Positions 19,429-28,642 of a DNA stretch of 47,720 nucleotides are shown here, piece after piece (position 1 is the stretch's first letter; the number at the start of each line of letters is the position of its first letter). The position numbers and the translations under genes were made by a program. The DNA is from Acidobacteriaceae bacterium (lineage in GTDB: Bacteria > Acidobacteriota > Terriglobia > Terriglobales > Acidobacteriaceae): contig JANXYB010000038.1 in assembly GCA_025350325.1 (NCBI GenBank), forward strand, positions 1-47,720, in the 5' to 3' direction. The notes under the pieces were generated by a model. It was not told the origin of the DNA and searched no databases. It saw only the letters and a list, made by a program, of their open reading frames with translations.

Positions 19429-21045
19429 ATGAATAAGAAACTGAACCAAAAAATTGCTCTCATTATCGCGTTTCTGGTGGTCTTCATCTATGGCATCATC
19501 GGGGTGCCGTCCGGCTTCACCGGCAAGGCCCTGACTGATTCCTTGACCAAACGCATTCACCTTGGACTGGACCTTCGCGGCGGCGTCCACCTGATTTTGC
19601 AGGTTGTGGTTGCGGAAGCGGTCAATGCAGAAACCGATAATACGGTAGCGCGTATTCAGGGCGAACTGAAGACGGCCAAGCTATCGTTTTCGCAGGTGTA
19701 CAAGCCTGATCCGGCGCGGCCAGACGTGATCAAGGTCGAAGGAACCGATCCCAGCAAATCCTCAGCCGTGCACTCGACACTCGATACCAAGTACTCCAAT
19801 GAGTACGACGTGTCAGGAGGCGGATCGGACAACAGCTTCACGGTTACCATGAAGCCGAACATCGTGAAGGCACTCGACGAGAAAACCGTTCAGCAGGCCA
19901 TCGAAACCATTCGCGACCGCGTAGACACGCTGGGTGTGAGCGAACCGGTGATTCAGGCTTATGGCCTGGGCGACAATCAGATCCTGGTGGAGCTGCCGGG
20001 CATTTCGGACCTCGATCGCGTAAAGTCCCTTATCCAGGACACATCGCGCCTCGAGATCCACGCTGTGGTCGGCGGACCGTTTCAGGACGAACAGGCCGCA
20101 CTGGCAAGCGTGGGCGGCACGCTTCCTGGCGATCAGGAGATGGTTCACGGCTCAGGAGCGTTGGCGAGCGGCTCAGATGCTGACAGCGTTTTTGTGCTGC
20201 AACGCGTTTCAGTGGTCGCCGGAAGCGAATTTCGCTCCGCCGATCCAGGCACGGATCAGAACGGCCGGCGCAATGTGCGGTTTACGCTGACCAACGATGC
20301 CGGCGACAAGTTTTACGAGTACACCAGCGCCAACGTCGGCAAGAGCATGGCGGTGGTGCTTGGCGGCAGGGTTCGCGAAGTAGCCAATATCAAGAGCGCT
20401 ATCCGCGATTCGGGCGAGATCGAGGGCAGCTTCTCTGAGAATGAAGTCGAGACGCTGTCAAAGATGCTGCGTACGGGCGCTTTGCCCGCGTCGCTGAACT
20501 ATCTCGAGGACCGCACAGTAGGTGCCTCCCTGGGTGCGGATTCAATCAAGCAGGGCGTGACTGCAGCAGTTGTCGGGGTGCTGGTGGTGATGGTCTTCAT
20601 GCTCATCTACTATCGCGGCTCAGGCATCAATGCAGATCTGGCCTTGTTTTTAAATCTTGTGATACTGCTTGGATTTATGGGCTTCACCGGTTCCACACTG
20701 ACTTTGCCGGGAATCGCCGGTGTGATTCTGACAATCGGTATGGGCGTCGATTCAAACGTGCTGATCTTTGAGCGCATTCGAGAAGAGGTCAGGGCAGGGA
20801 AGGCCCCTTCGGCTGCAGTCGATCAGGGCTTTGCGCACGCCTGGGTGACCATCGTCGATACCCACGTTACCACCATCGTTTCGGCAGCAATTCTTTTCCT
20901 CTTTGGCAGCGGACCGGTAAAGGGATTTGCAGTCACGTTGACCTTCGGTCTGGCCGCAAACCTGTTTACGGCGGTGTATGTATCGAGGGTCATTTTCGAT
21001 GCGCATGTGAACAAGCTTAAGCCAGGCGAATTGGTTTCAATCTAG
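19429..21045 (+). CDS. secD: Protein translocase subunit SecD
   Basis: SecD with SecF uses the proton gradient to pull proteins out of the Sec channel on the periplasmic side. The 538-residue product has the N-terminal helix, the D1 motif GLDLRGGVHLILQV, a large periplasmic domain, and the C-terminal membrane bundle with GMGVDSNVLIFERIREE (the D4-like motif containing the conserved Asp). About six membrane helices are visible. It is separate from secF rather than fused. The ATG at 19429 begins MNKKLNQK and directly precedes the first helix. Confidence 0.96.
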   Translation: MNKKLNQKIALIIAFLVVFIYGIIGVPSGFTGKALTDSLTKRIHLGLDLRGGVHLILQVVVAEAVNAETDNTVARIQGELKTAKLSFSQVYKPDPARPDVIKVEGTDPSKSSAVHSTLDTKYSNEYDVSGGGSDNSFTVTMKPNIVKALDEKTVQQAIETIRDRVDTLGVSEPVIQAYGLGDNQILVELPGISDLDRVKSLIQDTSRLEIHAVVGGPFQDEQAALASVGGTLPGDQEMVHGSGALASGSDADSVFVLQRVSVVAGSEFRSADPGTDQNGRRNVRFTLTNDAGDKFYEYTSANVGKSMAVVLGGRVREVANIKSAIRDSGEIEGSFSENEVETLSKMLRTGALPASLNYLEDRTVGASLGADSIKQGVTAAVVGVLVVMVFMLIYYRGSGINADLALFLNLVILLGFMGFTGSTLTLPGIAGVILTIGMGVDSNVLIFERIREEVRAGKAPSAAVDQGFAHAWVTIVDTHVTTIVSAAILFLFGSGPVKGFAVTLTFGLAANLFTAVYVSRVIFDAHVNKLKPGELVSI

Positions 21046-21127
21046 GGACTGTAAGCGCCTTGAAGGGCAGCGACAGCGAACATCGAATGCCGGAGCCTTT
21101 GAGCTCCGGTGCAGGAAGGCAGAAACA

Positions 21128-22105
21128 GTGGAACTTTTTCGCAGCGTAAATGTGGACTGGTTGGGGAAGAAGTGGTATTTCCTGGGCTTCTCATTAATTT
21201 TCAGCGTGGCCGGCATACTGTCGATGGCTGCGCATTGGGCGCGTATCGGCAGCCCGGTTCCGTTGGGCGTGGATTTTCGCGGCGGCACTGAAGTGCGTTT
21301 GCAATTCGTGCAGACGCCGGACGCAGGCAAGATTCGTCAGGCTACCGAAGCGGCGGGAATCAAGGATGCGACGATTCGCAGCTTTGGTGTAGGCACCAAC
21401 GAGATGCTCATCAGCCTGCCCGAGCAGCACGACGAAACGTCGCTCGACAGCGGCCGCAAGGATATTGTGGACGCGTTGCAGGCGCACTATAACAACCCCT
21501 TCACGGTGAGAAACGTTCAGGTTGTCGGGCCGACCGTAGGCAAGCAACTCGAGAAGCAGGCGGCCCTGGCCACACTCTATTCGCTGCTCGGGATGCTGAT
21601 CTATCTTTGGTTCCGTTTTCAGTTGATCTACGGCATCGCGGCGGTGGTAGCGTGCTTCCACGACACGTTGATTACGGTAGGCGCATTTGCCCTGCTGGAC
21701 TCATTTGGTTTCAGCGGTTTGGAAATCAGCCTAACAGTGATTGCGGCTATCCTCACGCTGGTTGGCTACTCGATGAACGACACGATCGTTGTGTTCGACC
21801 GTATCCGAGAAAACCTGCGCCTGAGCCGCCGCGAGTCGCTGCCCGACGTAGTCAATCGCAGCATCAATCAGACGCTGAGCCGGACGGTCTTAACATCGGG
21901 CCTGACGTTCCTGACCGTGCTCTCCCTGTTTATATTTGGCGGGCCGGTGTTGCGGGGATTTTCATTTGCGCTGGTGGTGGGTATTTTGATTGGAACGTAT
22001 TCATCGATTGCGGTAGCCGCGCCCATGCTGGTGGCATACCAGCAATGGCGCGCGCAAGGCGACAAGGTAGTAGCGTTGCCTGCTGCGAAACGGTCAAGAG
22101 TGTAA
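21128..22105 (+). CDS. secF: Protein translocase subunit SecF
   Basis: This is the SecF partner of SecD. The 325-residue product has the paralogous motifs VDFRGGTEVRLQF after the first helix and GYSMNDTIVVFDRIRENLR in the membrane bundle. The start is a GTG at 21128 behind AGGAAGG. It follows secD after 82 bases in the same direction. The C-terminus is short and basic (AAKRSRV). Nothing is truncated. Confidence 0.95.
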   Translation: MELFRSVNVDWLGKKWYFLGFSLIFSVAGILSMAAHWARIGSPVPLGVDFRGGTEVRLQFVQTPDAGKIRQATEAAGIKDATIRSFGVGTNEMLISLPEQHDETSLDSGRKDIVDALQAHYNNPFTVRNVQVVGPTVGKQLEKQAALATLYSLLGMLIYLWFRFQLIYGIAAVVACFHDTLITVGAFALLDSFGFSGLEISLTVIAAILTLVGYSMNDTIVVFDRIRENLRLSRRESLPDVVNRSINQTLSRTVLTSGLTFLTVLSLFIFGGPVLRGFSFALVVGILIGTYSSIAVAAPMLVAYQQWRAQGDKVVALPAAKRSRV

Positions 22106-22131
22106 CGTCGAAGCGATTTCTGCGGCACTCT

Positions 22132-22161
22132 TTGCATGTGGGGACTCACTTCTGATATAGG
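22132..22161 (+). promoter_or_regulatory. Possible sigma70 promoter upstream of tonB
   Basis: A TTGCAT box and a TATAGG box are 18 bases apart, about 100 bases before the tonB start. The match to consensus is only moderate. It would separate the tonB-exb module from secF. Confidence 0.3.
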
Positions 22162-22260
22162 TGAAGCACGCTTTTTTAGGGCGTTTAGATCCCCGGGAAC
22201 ATTATCGGTGACCGCGGTGTCTAAGTAGAGATAACCGACACCCCCGATTCGAGGCTGGCT

Positions 22261-22983
22261 ATGTTTGAAGATTCCACATTTGAGTCTAGCAACAGGATCA
22301 AGAGCAAGAGCAAGTATTGGATGATGGTGACTCTCATCACCAACGGCTCCATTCTTCTGATCATGATCCTGATTCCGCTAATTTATCCTGAGGCGCTGCC
22401 CAAGGCTGCGATGCAGACTTTGCTGGTTGCGCCCCCTCCGCCACCTCCGCCTCCGCCTCCGCCCCCGCCACAGGAAATCGTGCATGTGGTTCACGTCCAG
22501 TCGGAGATGATGAACAACCAGCTAACCGCCCCTACACGTATTCCCCACGACATCAAGATGGTTGCCGAGCGAGAAGCGCCGCCACAGTCATTCGGCGTGG
22601 CCGGTGCTGAAGGCCTCGGCGGAAGCACGAGCGGCGTATTAGGTAGCGTATTCGGGAGCGGCGCCGGTCCTAAGGTTCAAGCTGCTACGCCAAAGAAGGT
22701 CAACATCTCGGCAGGCGTAGCTGTTGGCATGTTGCTGCAGAAAACTCCTCCGACCTATCCGCCCATCGCCAAAGCGGCGCGCGTATCAGGCACGGTGGTA
22801 ATTCAGGCGACGATCTCGAAATCTGGAACGATCGAAGGCCTCAAGGTTGTAAGCGGCCCGGCGATGTTGCAGCAGGCAGCCCTCGATGCAGTAAGGTCAT
22901 GGCGCTACAAGCCGTATCTGTTAAATAACGAGCCAGTTGAAGTTGAAACCACGGTGAATGTAATCTTCACCCTGGGTGGATAA
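22261..22983 (+). CDS. tonB: TonB-family energy transducer
   Basis: TonB links the inner-membrane ExbB/ExbD motor to outer-membrane receptors. The 240-residue product has a cytoplasmic basic N-terminus, one membrane helix at about residues 20-40 and then 13 consecutive prolines (bases 22434-22472), a feature of periplasm-spanning TonB linkers. A Gly/Ser-rich middle leads to a C-terminal TonB domain with the motif YPPIAKAARVSGTVVIQA and the final strand TTVNVIFTLGG. A GAGG site precedes the ATG. exbB and two exbD genes follow. A terminator after it suggests a separate or attenuated transcript from exbB. Confidence 0.92.
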   Translation: MFEDSTFESSNRIKSKSKYWMMVTLITNGSILLIMILIPLIYPEALPKAAMQTLLVAPPPPPPPPPPPPPQEIVHVVHVQSEMMNNQLTAPTRIPHDIKMVAEREAPPQSFGVAGAEGLGGSTSGVLGSVFGSGAGPKVQAATPKKVNISAGVAVGMLLQKTPPTYPPIAKAARVSGTVVIQATISKSGTIEGLKVVSGPAMLQQAALDAVRSWRYKPYLLNNEPVEVETTVNVIFTLGG

Positions 22984-22992
22984 AACTTTCAG

Positions 22993-23018
22993 GCACCTTC
23001 CTGATTTCAGGAAGGTGC
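22993..23018 (+). terminator. Intrinsic terminator after tonB
   Basis: Perfect 11-base arms GCACCTTCCTG and CAGGAAGGTGC flank a four-base loop, and a CTTTTT run follows at 23023. This is a textbook Rho-independent terminator lying between tonB and exbB. Confidence 0.85.
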
Positions 23019-23116
23019 ATAACTTTTTGACCTGAATGCGAATTCATTTGGAGCCGCATTCCAAGCAACCGTAAATTGGACGTAATTCAAAAAAACTCCT
23101 TAGGAGGAACGATTCA

Positions 23117-23857
23117 GTGATTCTCGCTCAGCTCGCACATTTCGCATCGCACACGGTCAACAATCTGGCCTTTTTCCAAGAAGAACAGGCGGTCGGCTTC
23201 AGTCCTCTGGATCTATGGCAGCACATGGGATGGGCGGTTCGCGCCATTGCCATCGTCCTATTCATCGAGTCGATCTGGTCTCTGGCCGTGATGATCGACC
23301 GTTACCTGTACTTTTCTGCCGCGCGCAAGCAGTCTCGTGAGTTTGCTCCCAAGGTTGCGGGAGCTCTCAAGGACAGCAAGCTTGAGGAAGCGATCAAGAT
23401 CGCGGACCGCAGCAAGAAGTCTCACCTCGCTGAGGTTGTGACGGCCGGACTACAGGAGTTTCGCGCCTCCGGCGGTGCAGCCACAGAAGACAACATCGAG
23501 AGCTCGGGTCGCGCCTTGGAAAGGGCGGAGGCCATTGTTCACGCCAAGTTGAAGAGGGGCTTATCGGTTCTGGCAACAATCGGCGCGACGGCTCCGTTCG
23601 TCGGCCTGCTCGGGACCGTAATTGGTATTCTGCACGCTTTCCAGCAGATCGCTACCCAGAAGACCTCGGGTATCGGCGCAGTTGCCGGCGGTATCTCGGA
23701 AGCCTTGGTGACCACCGCATTCGGGTTGCTCGTGGCTATCCCTGCTGTGATGACCTTCAACTATTTCACCGGACGCGTCGAAGCGTTTGACGTAGAGATG
23801 GATAACTCTTCGAGCGAACTGATCGACTACTTTATCAAGCAGAGCCACAAGCACTAA
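23117..23857 (+). CDS. exbB: ExbB/TolQ/MotA-family proton channel
   Basis: ExbB forms the inner-membrane ring of the TonB motor. The 246-residue product has three main hydrophobic segments (near residues 40-60, 150-175 and 195-215) and the family motif GATAPFVGLLGTVIGILHAF, followed by GGISEALVTTAFGLLVAIPA. The start is a GTG behind the strong site TAGGAGGA. It lies 133 bases after tonB, across the terminator, and two exbD genes follow. A role in Tol-like envelope energising is also possible. Confidence 0.93.
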   Translation: MILAQLAHFASHTVNNLAFFQEEQAVGFSPLDLWQHMGWAVRAIAIVLFIESIWSLAVMIDRYLYFSAARKQSREFAPKVAGALKDSKLEEAIKIADRSKKSHLAEVVTAGLQEFRASGGAATEDNIESSGRALERAEAIVHAKLKRGLSVLATIGATAPFVGLLGTVIGILHAFQQIATQKTSGIGAVAGGISEALVTTAFGLLVAIPAVMTFNYFTGRVEAFDVEMDNSSSELIDYFIKQSHKH

Positions 23858-24010
23858 GGCGAGGCGGCAGCCGGTTCGAGCGAGGAGCTTTAACGGACAG
23901 GGCGGCGAAGGCCTTCCTGTCCGGACTTTCGAGAATGGTGCCGGCCACGTGGCATGTTGATTACGCCGGGCGTCTTCCGGAACATAAATTCATAGGGCGG
24001 AGTCCTAACA

Positions 24011-24451
24011 ATGGCAATCGCAGTTCGCAATGAAGCCAGCAACGTCAATTCCAACATCAACGTGACGCCCATGGTGGACGTGATGCTGGTTTTGCTTATC
24101 ATTTTCATGGTCATCACTCCTATGCTGCAAAACAAAGTCTCAGTCGACATGGCCAAGGTGGATAATCCCACGCCCATGCCGGACGCGGACAAAGAAGACG
24201 CTATCGTCGTAGCAATCACTCGGGACGGTGGCGTGTTTCTGGGACAAAACAAAATCGCTACATCTGAACTCGGCAACACAGTTCGGGACAAGCTTTCGAA
24301 TACGCCGGGCAAGACCATTTTTATTCGCGCCGATGCGCGTGCGCAGTTTCGCGCCGTTGAAGACGCTATTGATGCTGTACGTTCGGCAGGTGTAGACGAA
24401 GTCGGCTTGTTGACTAACAAGCGCGAAGCACCTGGTATGGGCGGACAGTAA
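24011..24451 (+). CDS. exbD: ExbD/TolR-family protein (first copy)
   Basis: ExbD is the proton-conducting partner of ExbB. The 146-residue product has a short cytoplasmic N-terminus and a single helix with the signature NVTPMVDVMLVLLIIFMV, containing the essential Asp. The periplasmic domain has DGGVFLGQNKIATSELG and the terminal TolR-like fold (IFIRADARAQFRAVEDAIDA). It lies 153 bases after exbB and 53 bases before a second exbD. Confidence 0.93.
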   Translation: MAIAVRNEASNVNSNINVTPMVDVMLVLLIIFMVITPMLQNKVSVDMAKVDNPTPMPDADKEDAIVVAITRDGGVFLGQNKIATSELGNTVRDKLSNTPGKTIFIRADARAQFRAVEDAIDAVRSAGVDEVGLLTNKREAPGMGGQ

Positions 24452-24504
24452 TTGTGTTGCGCAATCCATTCAAAACGATTTGCATGAAGCGAGGAGTTTG
24501 AGCC

Positions 24505-24945
24505 ATGTCAATGACCACTGGGGGCGGAGGGGGCGGTTACTCCTCGGACATCAATGTAACGCCCATGATCGATATTCTGCTGGTGCTGCTGATCATCTTC
24601 ATGGTCATTGTGCCGGTCACGCCAAAGGGCCTTTCTGCGCTGGTTCCCCAGCCACCAAAGGATCCGACCAAACAACCACCACCGAGCGACCGTACGATTG
24701 TGGTTCAGGTTCTATATCGCCCGGGCGCCGCTCCAGCCTACAAGATTAACGAAGCCGATATTGCCAAAACAGATTTGCTCGCACGCTTGACGGAGATTTT
24801 TGCCAACCGCGCGGAGCGCGTCATGTTTGTAAAAGGCGACGACGATCTCAATTTTGCCTATATTGCTGAAGTGATTGATATCGGCCATGCGGCGAATGTG
24901 GATCACATCGGCATGATGACGCCGAAGATTATGGCGGGTCAGTAA
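24505..24945 (+). CDS. exbD: ExbD/TolR-family protein (second copy)
   Basis: This second ExbD-like protein also has 146 residues. Its N-terminus is Gly-rich (TTGGGGGGYSSD), and the helix carries INVTPMIDILLVLLIIFMV with the conserved Asp. Just after the helix there is a proline-rich insert (PQPPKDPTKQPPPSDRT) that the first copy lacks, which suggests a different role in the same ring. The C-terminal part (AERVMFVKGDDDLNFAYIAE) is the usual periplasmic fold. The site GAGGAG precedes the ATG. Confidence 0.92.
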   Translation: MSMTTGGGGGGYSSDINVTPMIDILLVLLIIFMVIVPVTPKGLSALVPQPPKDPTKQPPPSDRTIVVQVLYRPGAAPAYKINEADIAKTDLLARLTEIFANRAERVMFVKGDDDLNFAYIAEVIDIGHAANVDHIGMMTPKIMAGQ

Positions 24946-25247
24946 GTCTCGTTCACTCGGGGATGGATAATGGAGCGAGAAACTGGAACCACCGTGAAAT
25001 TCCGCTCCATGATCTGGCCTCTACGGCTGTAGCGAAGAGATTCCAAGTTAGAAGCGCGAGGCCCAGGTGCCAGTAGACGTTCGCGTCGGTTTTCGATTGT
25101 CGATTCGTTCATCGGCGATTTGTGACGTCGGCAACTGGAGTACAATTCTTTTTCATCCTGGTTCCGGTTTCATCCTGCCGACTTCCAGCATTTATCACAT
25201 TCCAGGCGCGCGAAGCATAAGCACGACCTGAAGGAGAAAAAACGAAC
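24946..25247 (+). promoter_or_regulatory. 302-bp gap before the TPR lipoprotein gene, with a likely promoter
   Basis: No gene is seen. A TTGTGA box at 25119-25124 and a TACAAT box at 25141-25146 are 16 bases apart, which is a good candidate sigma70 promoter for the TPR lipoprotein gene starting at 25248. The rest of the stretch shows no clear structure. Confidence 0.5.
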
Positions 25248-26084
25248 ATGAATCAACCCGCACGAATTTCGGCGCTCGCGGTAGCTCTGGCCGGCATGGT
25301 GCTTTCCATGAGCGCCTGCAACCGCCTTGCAGCCCGTGACCAGTTGAACAAGGGTGTTGAAGCGTATAAGAGCGCCCGTTATGAACAGGCGATCGGATAC
25401 TTCCAAAAAGCAACGGAACTCGATCCAAGCCTGCCTATGGCGAAGACCTACCTGGCGACGGCTTTGGCGCAGAATGTGGTTCCCGGCTTGGACACTCCAG
25501 ACAATCAAAAGAACGCCCAGCAAGCGATTAGCATCTTTCAGGAAGTTCTTGCCAAAGACCCTAAAGACGTAAATAGCTTGAAGCAGATTGCGGCCATCGA
25601 TTTCAGCATCAAGAAATTCGACGAAGCTAAGATGTACCAGAAGAAAGTTCTGGATGTCGATCCTAAGGACCCAGAAGCCGCGTATACAATTGGCGTGATC
25701 GACTGGACTCTGGCGCATGAGAATGCCTTGAAAGCCCTGATTCCGGCTGGAACCAACGACGATGGCGAAGGTAATCTCAAAGCTCCGAAGAAAGTAATGG
25801 AGACGATCAAAGCGCAGAACACGCCATTGGTCACGGAAGGCCTTGACTATTTGAACCAGGCTATGGCGAATCGTGCGAACTACGATGAAGCCATGTCTTA
25901 CATAAACCTGGTTTATCGTCGTAAGGCAGACGTTGACTACGGCAATTTAGACGCGGTCAAGGCCGACGTAGCGGCCGCGAAGGAATGGAGTTCGAAAGCC
26001 ATGGGCACGCGTAAGGCGAACGAGGCCAAGAAGGACAAAGGCCCAGGCGGTATTACGATCGATGCGAGCGGAAACATGAAGTAG
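25248..26084 (+). CDS. TPR-repeat lipoprotein
   Basis: The 278-residue product has a lipoprotein signal (LSMSAC, Cys24) and then tetratricopeptide-like helices: ARYEQAIGYFQKATELDPS, then repeats around NAQQAISIFQEVLAKDPKD and FDEAKMYQKKVLDVDPKD. It should be an envelope scaffold or binding protein on the periplasmic face. The ATG follows GAAGGAGAA. The C-terminus is Lys/Gly-rich and ends in GGITIDASGNMK. It sits after the exbD genes with its own likely promoter and ends at a strong terminator. It could serve the TonB/Exb module, but that is only position. No more specific function can be read. Confidence 0.85.
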   Translation: MNQPARISALAVALAGMVLSMSACNRLAARDQLNKGVEAYKSARYEQAIGYFQKATELDPSLPMAKTYLATALAQNVVPGLDTPDNQKNAQQAISIFQEVLAKDPKDVNSLKQIAAIDFSIKKFDEAKMYQKKVLDVDPKDPEAAYTIGVIDWTLAHENALKALIPAGTNDDGEGNLKAPKKVMETIKAQNTPLVTEGLDYLNQAMANRANYDEAMSYINLVYRRKADVDYGNLDAVKADVAAAKEWSSKAMGTRKANEAKKDKGPGGITIDASGNMK

Positions 26085-26103
26085 TCGCTCCGGAACTGAT
26101 GCA

Positions 26104-26134
26104 GAAACGGCCTCCCTCAAGCGGAGGCCGTTTC
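26104..26134 (+). terminator. Intrinsic terminator after the TPR lipoprotein gene
   Basis: Perfect 12-base arms GAAACGGCCTCC and GGAGGCCGTTTC flank a seven-base loop, starting 19 bases after the stop. The following GTTTGG is a short T-run. Confidence 0.85.
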
Positions 26135-26480
26135 GTTTGGTGGCTAAACAAGTTGGTGTATGGAATAAGGCATCGTGTCAGTCGTTGAAGGGTCGTTCAG
26201 TTGTCGCAGGATACCCACCGGTCAAGCCAAATTGTTTGCTGATAGGATTTGAAATCACTGGCAAAACGCAAAATGCAGAACGGGCTAAAATTCTGTACTA
26301 TCAAGAACCTCAAGACTGGGCCGGACGTTTTATAACGTTGCAGACAGAGTTGCGTTACATCCTACGAATCAGGCTTTCTAGCTTGGCGATTCAAGTCAGG
26401 GCATTACGAACACAGGCGTGAAGAATGCTCTCGATAACTGGTTCAGGCTTCTAGCAGTTTAACTAATGGCCCAGAGTGGC
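26135..26480. other. 346-bp gap between convergent genes, no gene seen
   Basis: The stretch lies between the TPR gene terminator and the end of the minus-strand PPIase gene. A 94-codon frame at 26137-26421 has no recognisable features and I do not call it. I see no tRNA-like fold, repeat or mobile-element end. Confidence 0.5.
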
Positions 26481-27560
26481 TTACCGAACGCCTTCGCGCA
26501 AGATCTGCTCGGCGAAGTAGTTGCGCACCTTGGCTTCGTCGCGAAGCATTTCATAATAAGCGCTGCGCAGCATCTGAGCGCGGCTCTCGCGTAGTTCCTG
26601 GCGTATGCTTTGCTGCACGCTTGGATTATTCAACTCGCGCTGCCCCGCCGGCTCCCGCGCAATCGACTTGTAAATGGCGTAACCGATTGCGCGCCGAGCA
26701 GGGCCGGACCCACCGTATATCGGCAGTACATCCGTGATCTGTCCCAGTTTGAGCTTGCCGATGGCAGTGAACGCCGCTGCATCACGCTGCTGCAGTGCAG
26801 ATTCTGCAATGAATCCCATATCCCCGCCACTTGCGGCTGTGTTGGGATCCTCAGACAGGTTCATTGCCAAAGCACCAAAATCCTCGCCCGTCTCCAGGCG
26901 GCTATGGATGTTTTGGATTTTTTTGCGTGCCTCGGCTTCACTGGTAGCTTTATTGTTTTGCAGGTTGCCCGTTTGCTGCGCTGGCATCCCGGTTACCACA
27001 ATCCACGCCATATGATATTGCGGCTCGATCACATTGAAGTCAGCCTTGTGTGCGGCGTAAAAACCGGAGATATCCGAGTCAGTGATATTGATCTTTGACT
27101 CGATTTCCTTGTTGATCAATTTGGTTGAAGTGAGCGTTCTGCGAATCTGAACTTTAAGGTCTTCTAGCGTCATATTTCGCTGTTTAAGCTGCTTATCAAA
27201 TTCTTCCTGCGTTAGCGGAGCCTTGATTTCAGTCAGCTTTGCGTTCACGTCTTCGTCAGAGGCGGAGAGATTTAGCTTCGCTGCGCGCTGCTGCAAAATT
27301 TCATCATCGATCATCTCGCGCAGCACGGTGAGACGAACGATATTTGCCTGTTCCGCACTCGGCGTCTGGGGATTGTCGCCAATCTTGGCTTTGTAGGCCT
27401 TGTCCAGGTCAGCGCGCAGAATCTCCTTGCCATTTACTGTCGCCATGACATCGGGCGAGGGAGGGCGGTGACACGCAGCCAGTGGAACAAACAAAAGGCT
27501 GCTCAAGAGAACCAGCGACAGAACCGTTCGGCGGTGGAAGAAAAAATCTTGAACTTGCAA
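26481..27560 (-). CDS. SurA/parvulin-like peptidyl-prolyl isomerase lipoprotein
   Basis: This is a periplasmic folding factor. From TTG 27560 the product has 359 residues with a lipoprotein signal ending LAAC (Cys30). A SurA-type helical N-domain follows (NGKEILRADLDKAYKAKIGD, then LTVLREMIDDEILQQRAAKL), and then a parvulin domain around residues 180-290 with the typical GEDFGALAMNLSEDPNTAASGGDMGF. The start is chosen because AGGAG (27569-27573) lies eight bases upstream, giving a short basic n-region before the signal; in-frame ATGs at 27644 and 27599 would add an unlikely leader. It is downstream of the DsbA-like gene and lptD on the same strand. Confidence 0.88.
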   Translation of the reverse strand: MQVQDFFFHRRTVLSLVLLSSLLFVPLAACHRPPSPDVMATVNGKEILRADLDKAYKAKIGDNPQTPSAEQANIVRLTVLREMIDDEILQQRAAKLNLSASDEDVNAKLTEIKAPLTQEEFDKQLKQRNMTLEDLKVQIRRTLTSTKLINKEIESKINITDSDISGFYAAHKADFNVIEPQYHMAWIVVTGMPAQQTGNLQNNKATSEAEARKKIQNIHSRLETGEDFGALAMNLSEDPNTAASGGDMGFIAESALQQRDAAAFTAIGKLKLGQITDVLPIYGGSGPARRAIGYAIYKSIAREPAGQRELNNPSVQQSIRQELRESRAQMLRSAYYEMLRDEAKVRNYFAEQILREGVR

Positions 27561-27688
27561 CCTGGAGTCTCCTGAGGAGCCGGCAAAGGCCCCCGGCATT
27601 ACAGGATAAATCGCCGGACCAATGCGGCGATACCGCAGACCCACTCAAGTTGTAGCTGAATCCGTAGGGATCAATGCGGCGATAAACT

Positions 27689-28642
27689 TTATTTTCCTTT
27701 GCCAGTAGGAGTCGGCGTTGGTTCGGGCGTTGTAGACGGAATAGGGGCTGTCGGAGGCTCAACGCCCGCAGCACGCAGAGCGCGATCAATAACTAACCAT
27801 AATTGCTGTTCTGGAACGACGCCGGTGATACGTTCTCCCTCAACGAACAGGGCCGGCGTCCCATCGATACCGAGGGTAGAAGCTTCATTCGCCGATGTGC
27901 GCACTTTGGATTCATCTTGCTTGGCGAGGCAGGCATCGAGTTTGGTCCCATCGAGTTTGTTGATCGTAGCCTCTTGTCGCGCGATGCGATCAAGCGCTGC
28001 AAAACTTTTAGGCACGTCGCGATCTTGACCGCTCACTTCCTCCCCGTGCGAGTGGATGTAGTCGACGTAGGTCCAGTAAAGATCGCCACTCTGTTCCGCC
28101 AGGCAATTTGCGTCTACAGCAGCATGCATAGCCCAGGGGTGGATTTCGGTTAGAGGATCATCTTTGTACACGAACCGGACCTTATCCTTGTATCGATCCA
28201 GCGTACCCGGAAAAAGAGACGTATGCATACGCGCGCAATAAGGGCATTCGAGATCGTCGAAGTTTATCACCGTTACTTTTGCAGCGGGATTACCGCGGAT
28301 GGGCCGTCCGGCAACATCGATCGAGAAAGCAGGATTTTTGGCGAGGTCGAATTTCTCGAGGCGTGCAAGCATCTTGCCATCCGTGGAGATGAGGAATTCA
28401 ACCGGGGTCGTTTTGGATCCCCGCGAGAGCGCGACGGGAAGTGTATCGTACCCGGTTATGTTGCTAGGCTTGCGCGCGCCGATGACTACGCTGTAGTCCT
28501 GCGGAACATTGAACTGCGAGCGGACCAGGACTTCGATGCGCCGGTTCAACGCAGCGTCCTGTGGCCCTTGGGAGATCTGCGCCTTGCAGCCAACGGTTAT
28601 CACCAGAGCCAGCAGAGCGGTCATAAAACGAATTCGCGACAA
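27689..28642 (-). CDS. DsbA-like thioredoxin-fold lipoprotein
   Basis: This thiol-disulfide oxidoreductase is expected on the periplasmic side. The 317-residue product has a lipobox (TVGC, Cys19), a leader domain of about 100 residues of unknown fold, then a DsbA-family domain with the active site CPYC at residues 133-136 (DDLECPYCARMH). The cis-Pro motif GTPALFVEGERI follows, and a second Cys pair lies between. The C-terminus is a Thr/Pro-rich tail. The start is a TTG at 28642 behind AGAGGT; an ATG at 28624 (Met7) is an alternative. It lies between lptD and the SurA-like gene on the same strand, with gaps of 133 and 128 bases. Confidence 0.88.
   Translation of the reverse strand: MSRIRFMTALLALVITVGCKAQISQGPQDAALNRRIEVLVRSQFNVPQDYSVVIGARKPSNITGYDTLPVALSRGSKTTPVEFLISTDGKMLARLEKFDLAKNPAFSIDVAGRPIRGNPAAKVTVINFDDLECPYCARMHTSLFPGTLDRYKDKVRFVYKDDPLTEIHPWAMHAAVDANCLAEQSGDLYWTYVDYIHSHGEEVSGQDRDVPKSFAALDRIARQEATINKLDGTKLDACLAKQDESKVRTSANEASTLGIDGTPALFVEGERITGVVPEQQLWLVIDRALRAAGVEPPTAPIPSTTPEPTPTPTGKGK

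Noticed and set aside
22434..22472. Run of CCx codons as a sequencing error or microsatellite
   Set aside because: The codons vary in the third base and the frame continues into a clear TonB domain, so it is a real polyproline run.
26137..26421. 94-codon frame between the TPR gene and the PPIase gene
   Set aside because: It has no good start site and no recognisable protein feature, and it begins just after a terminator.
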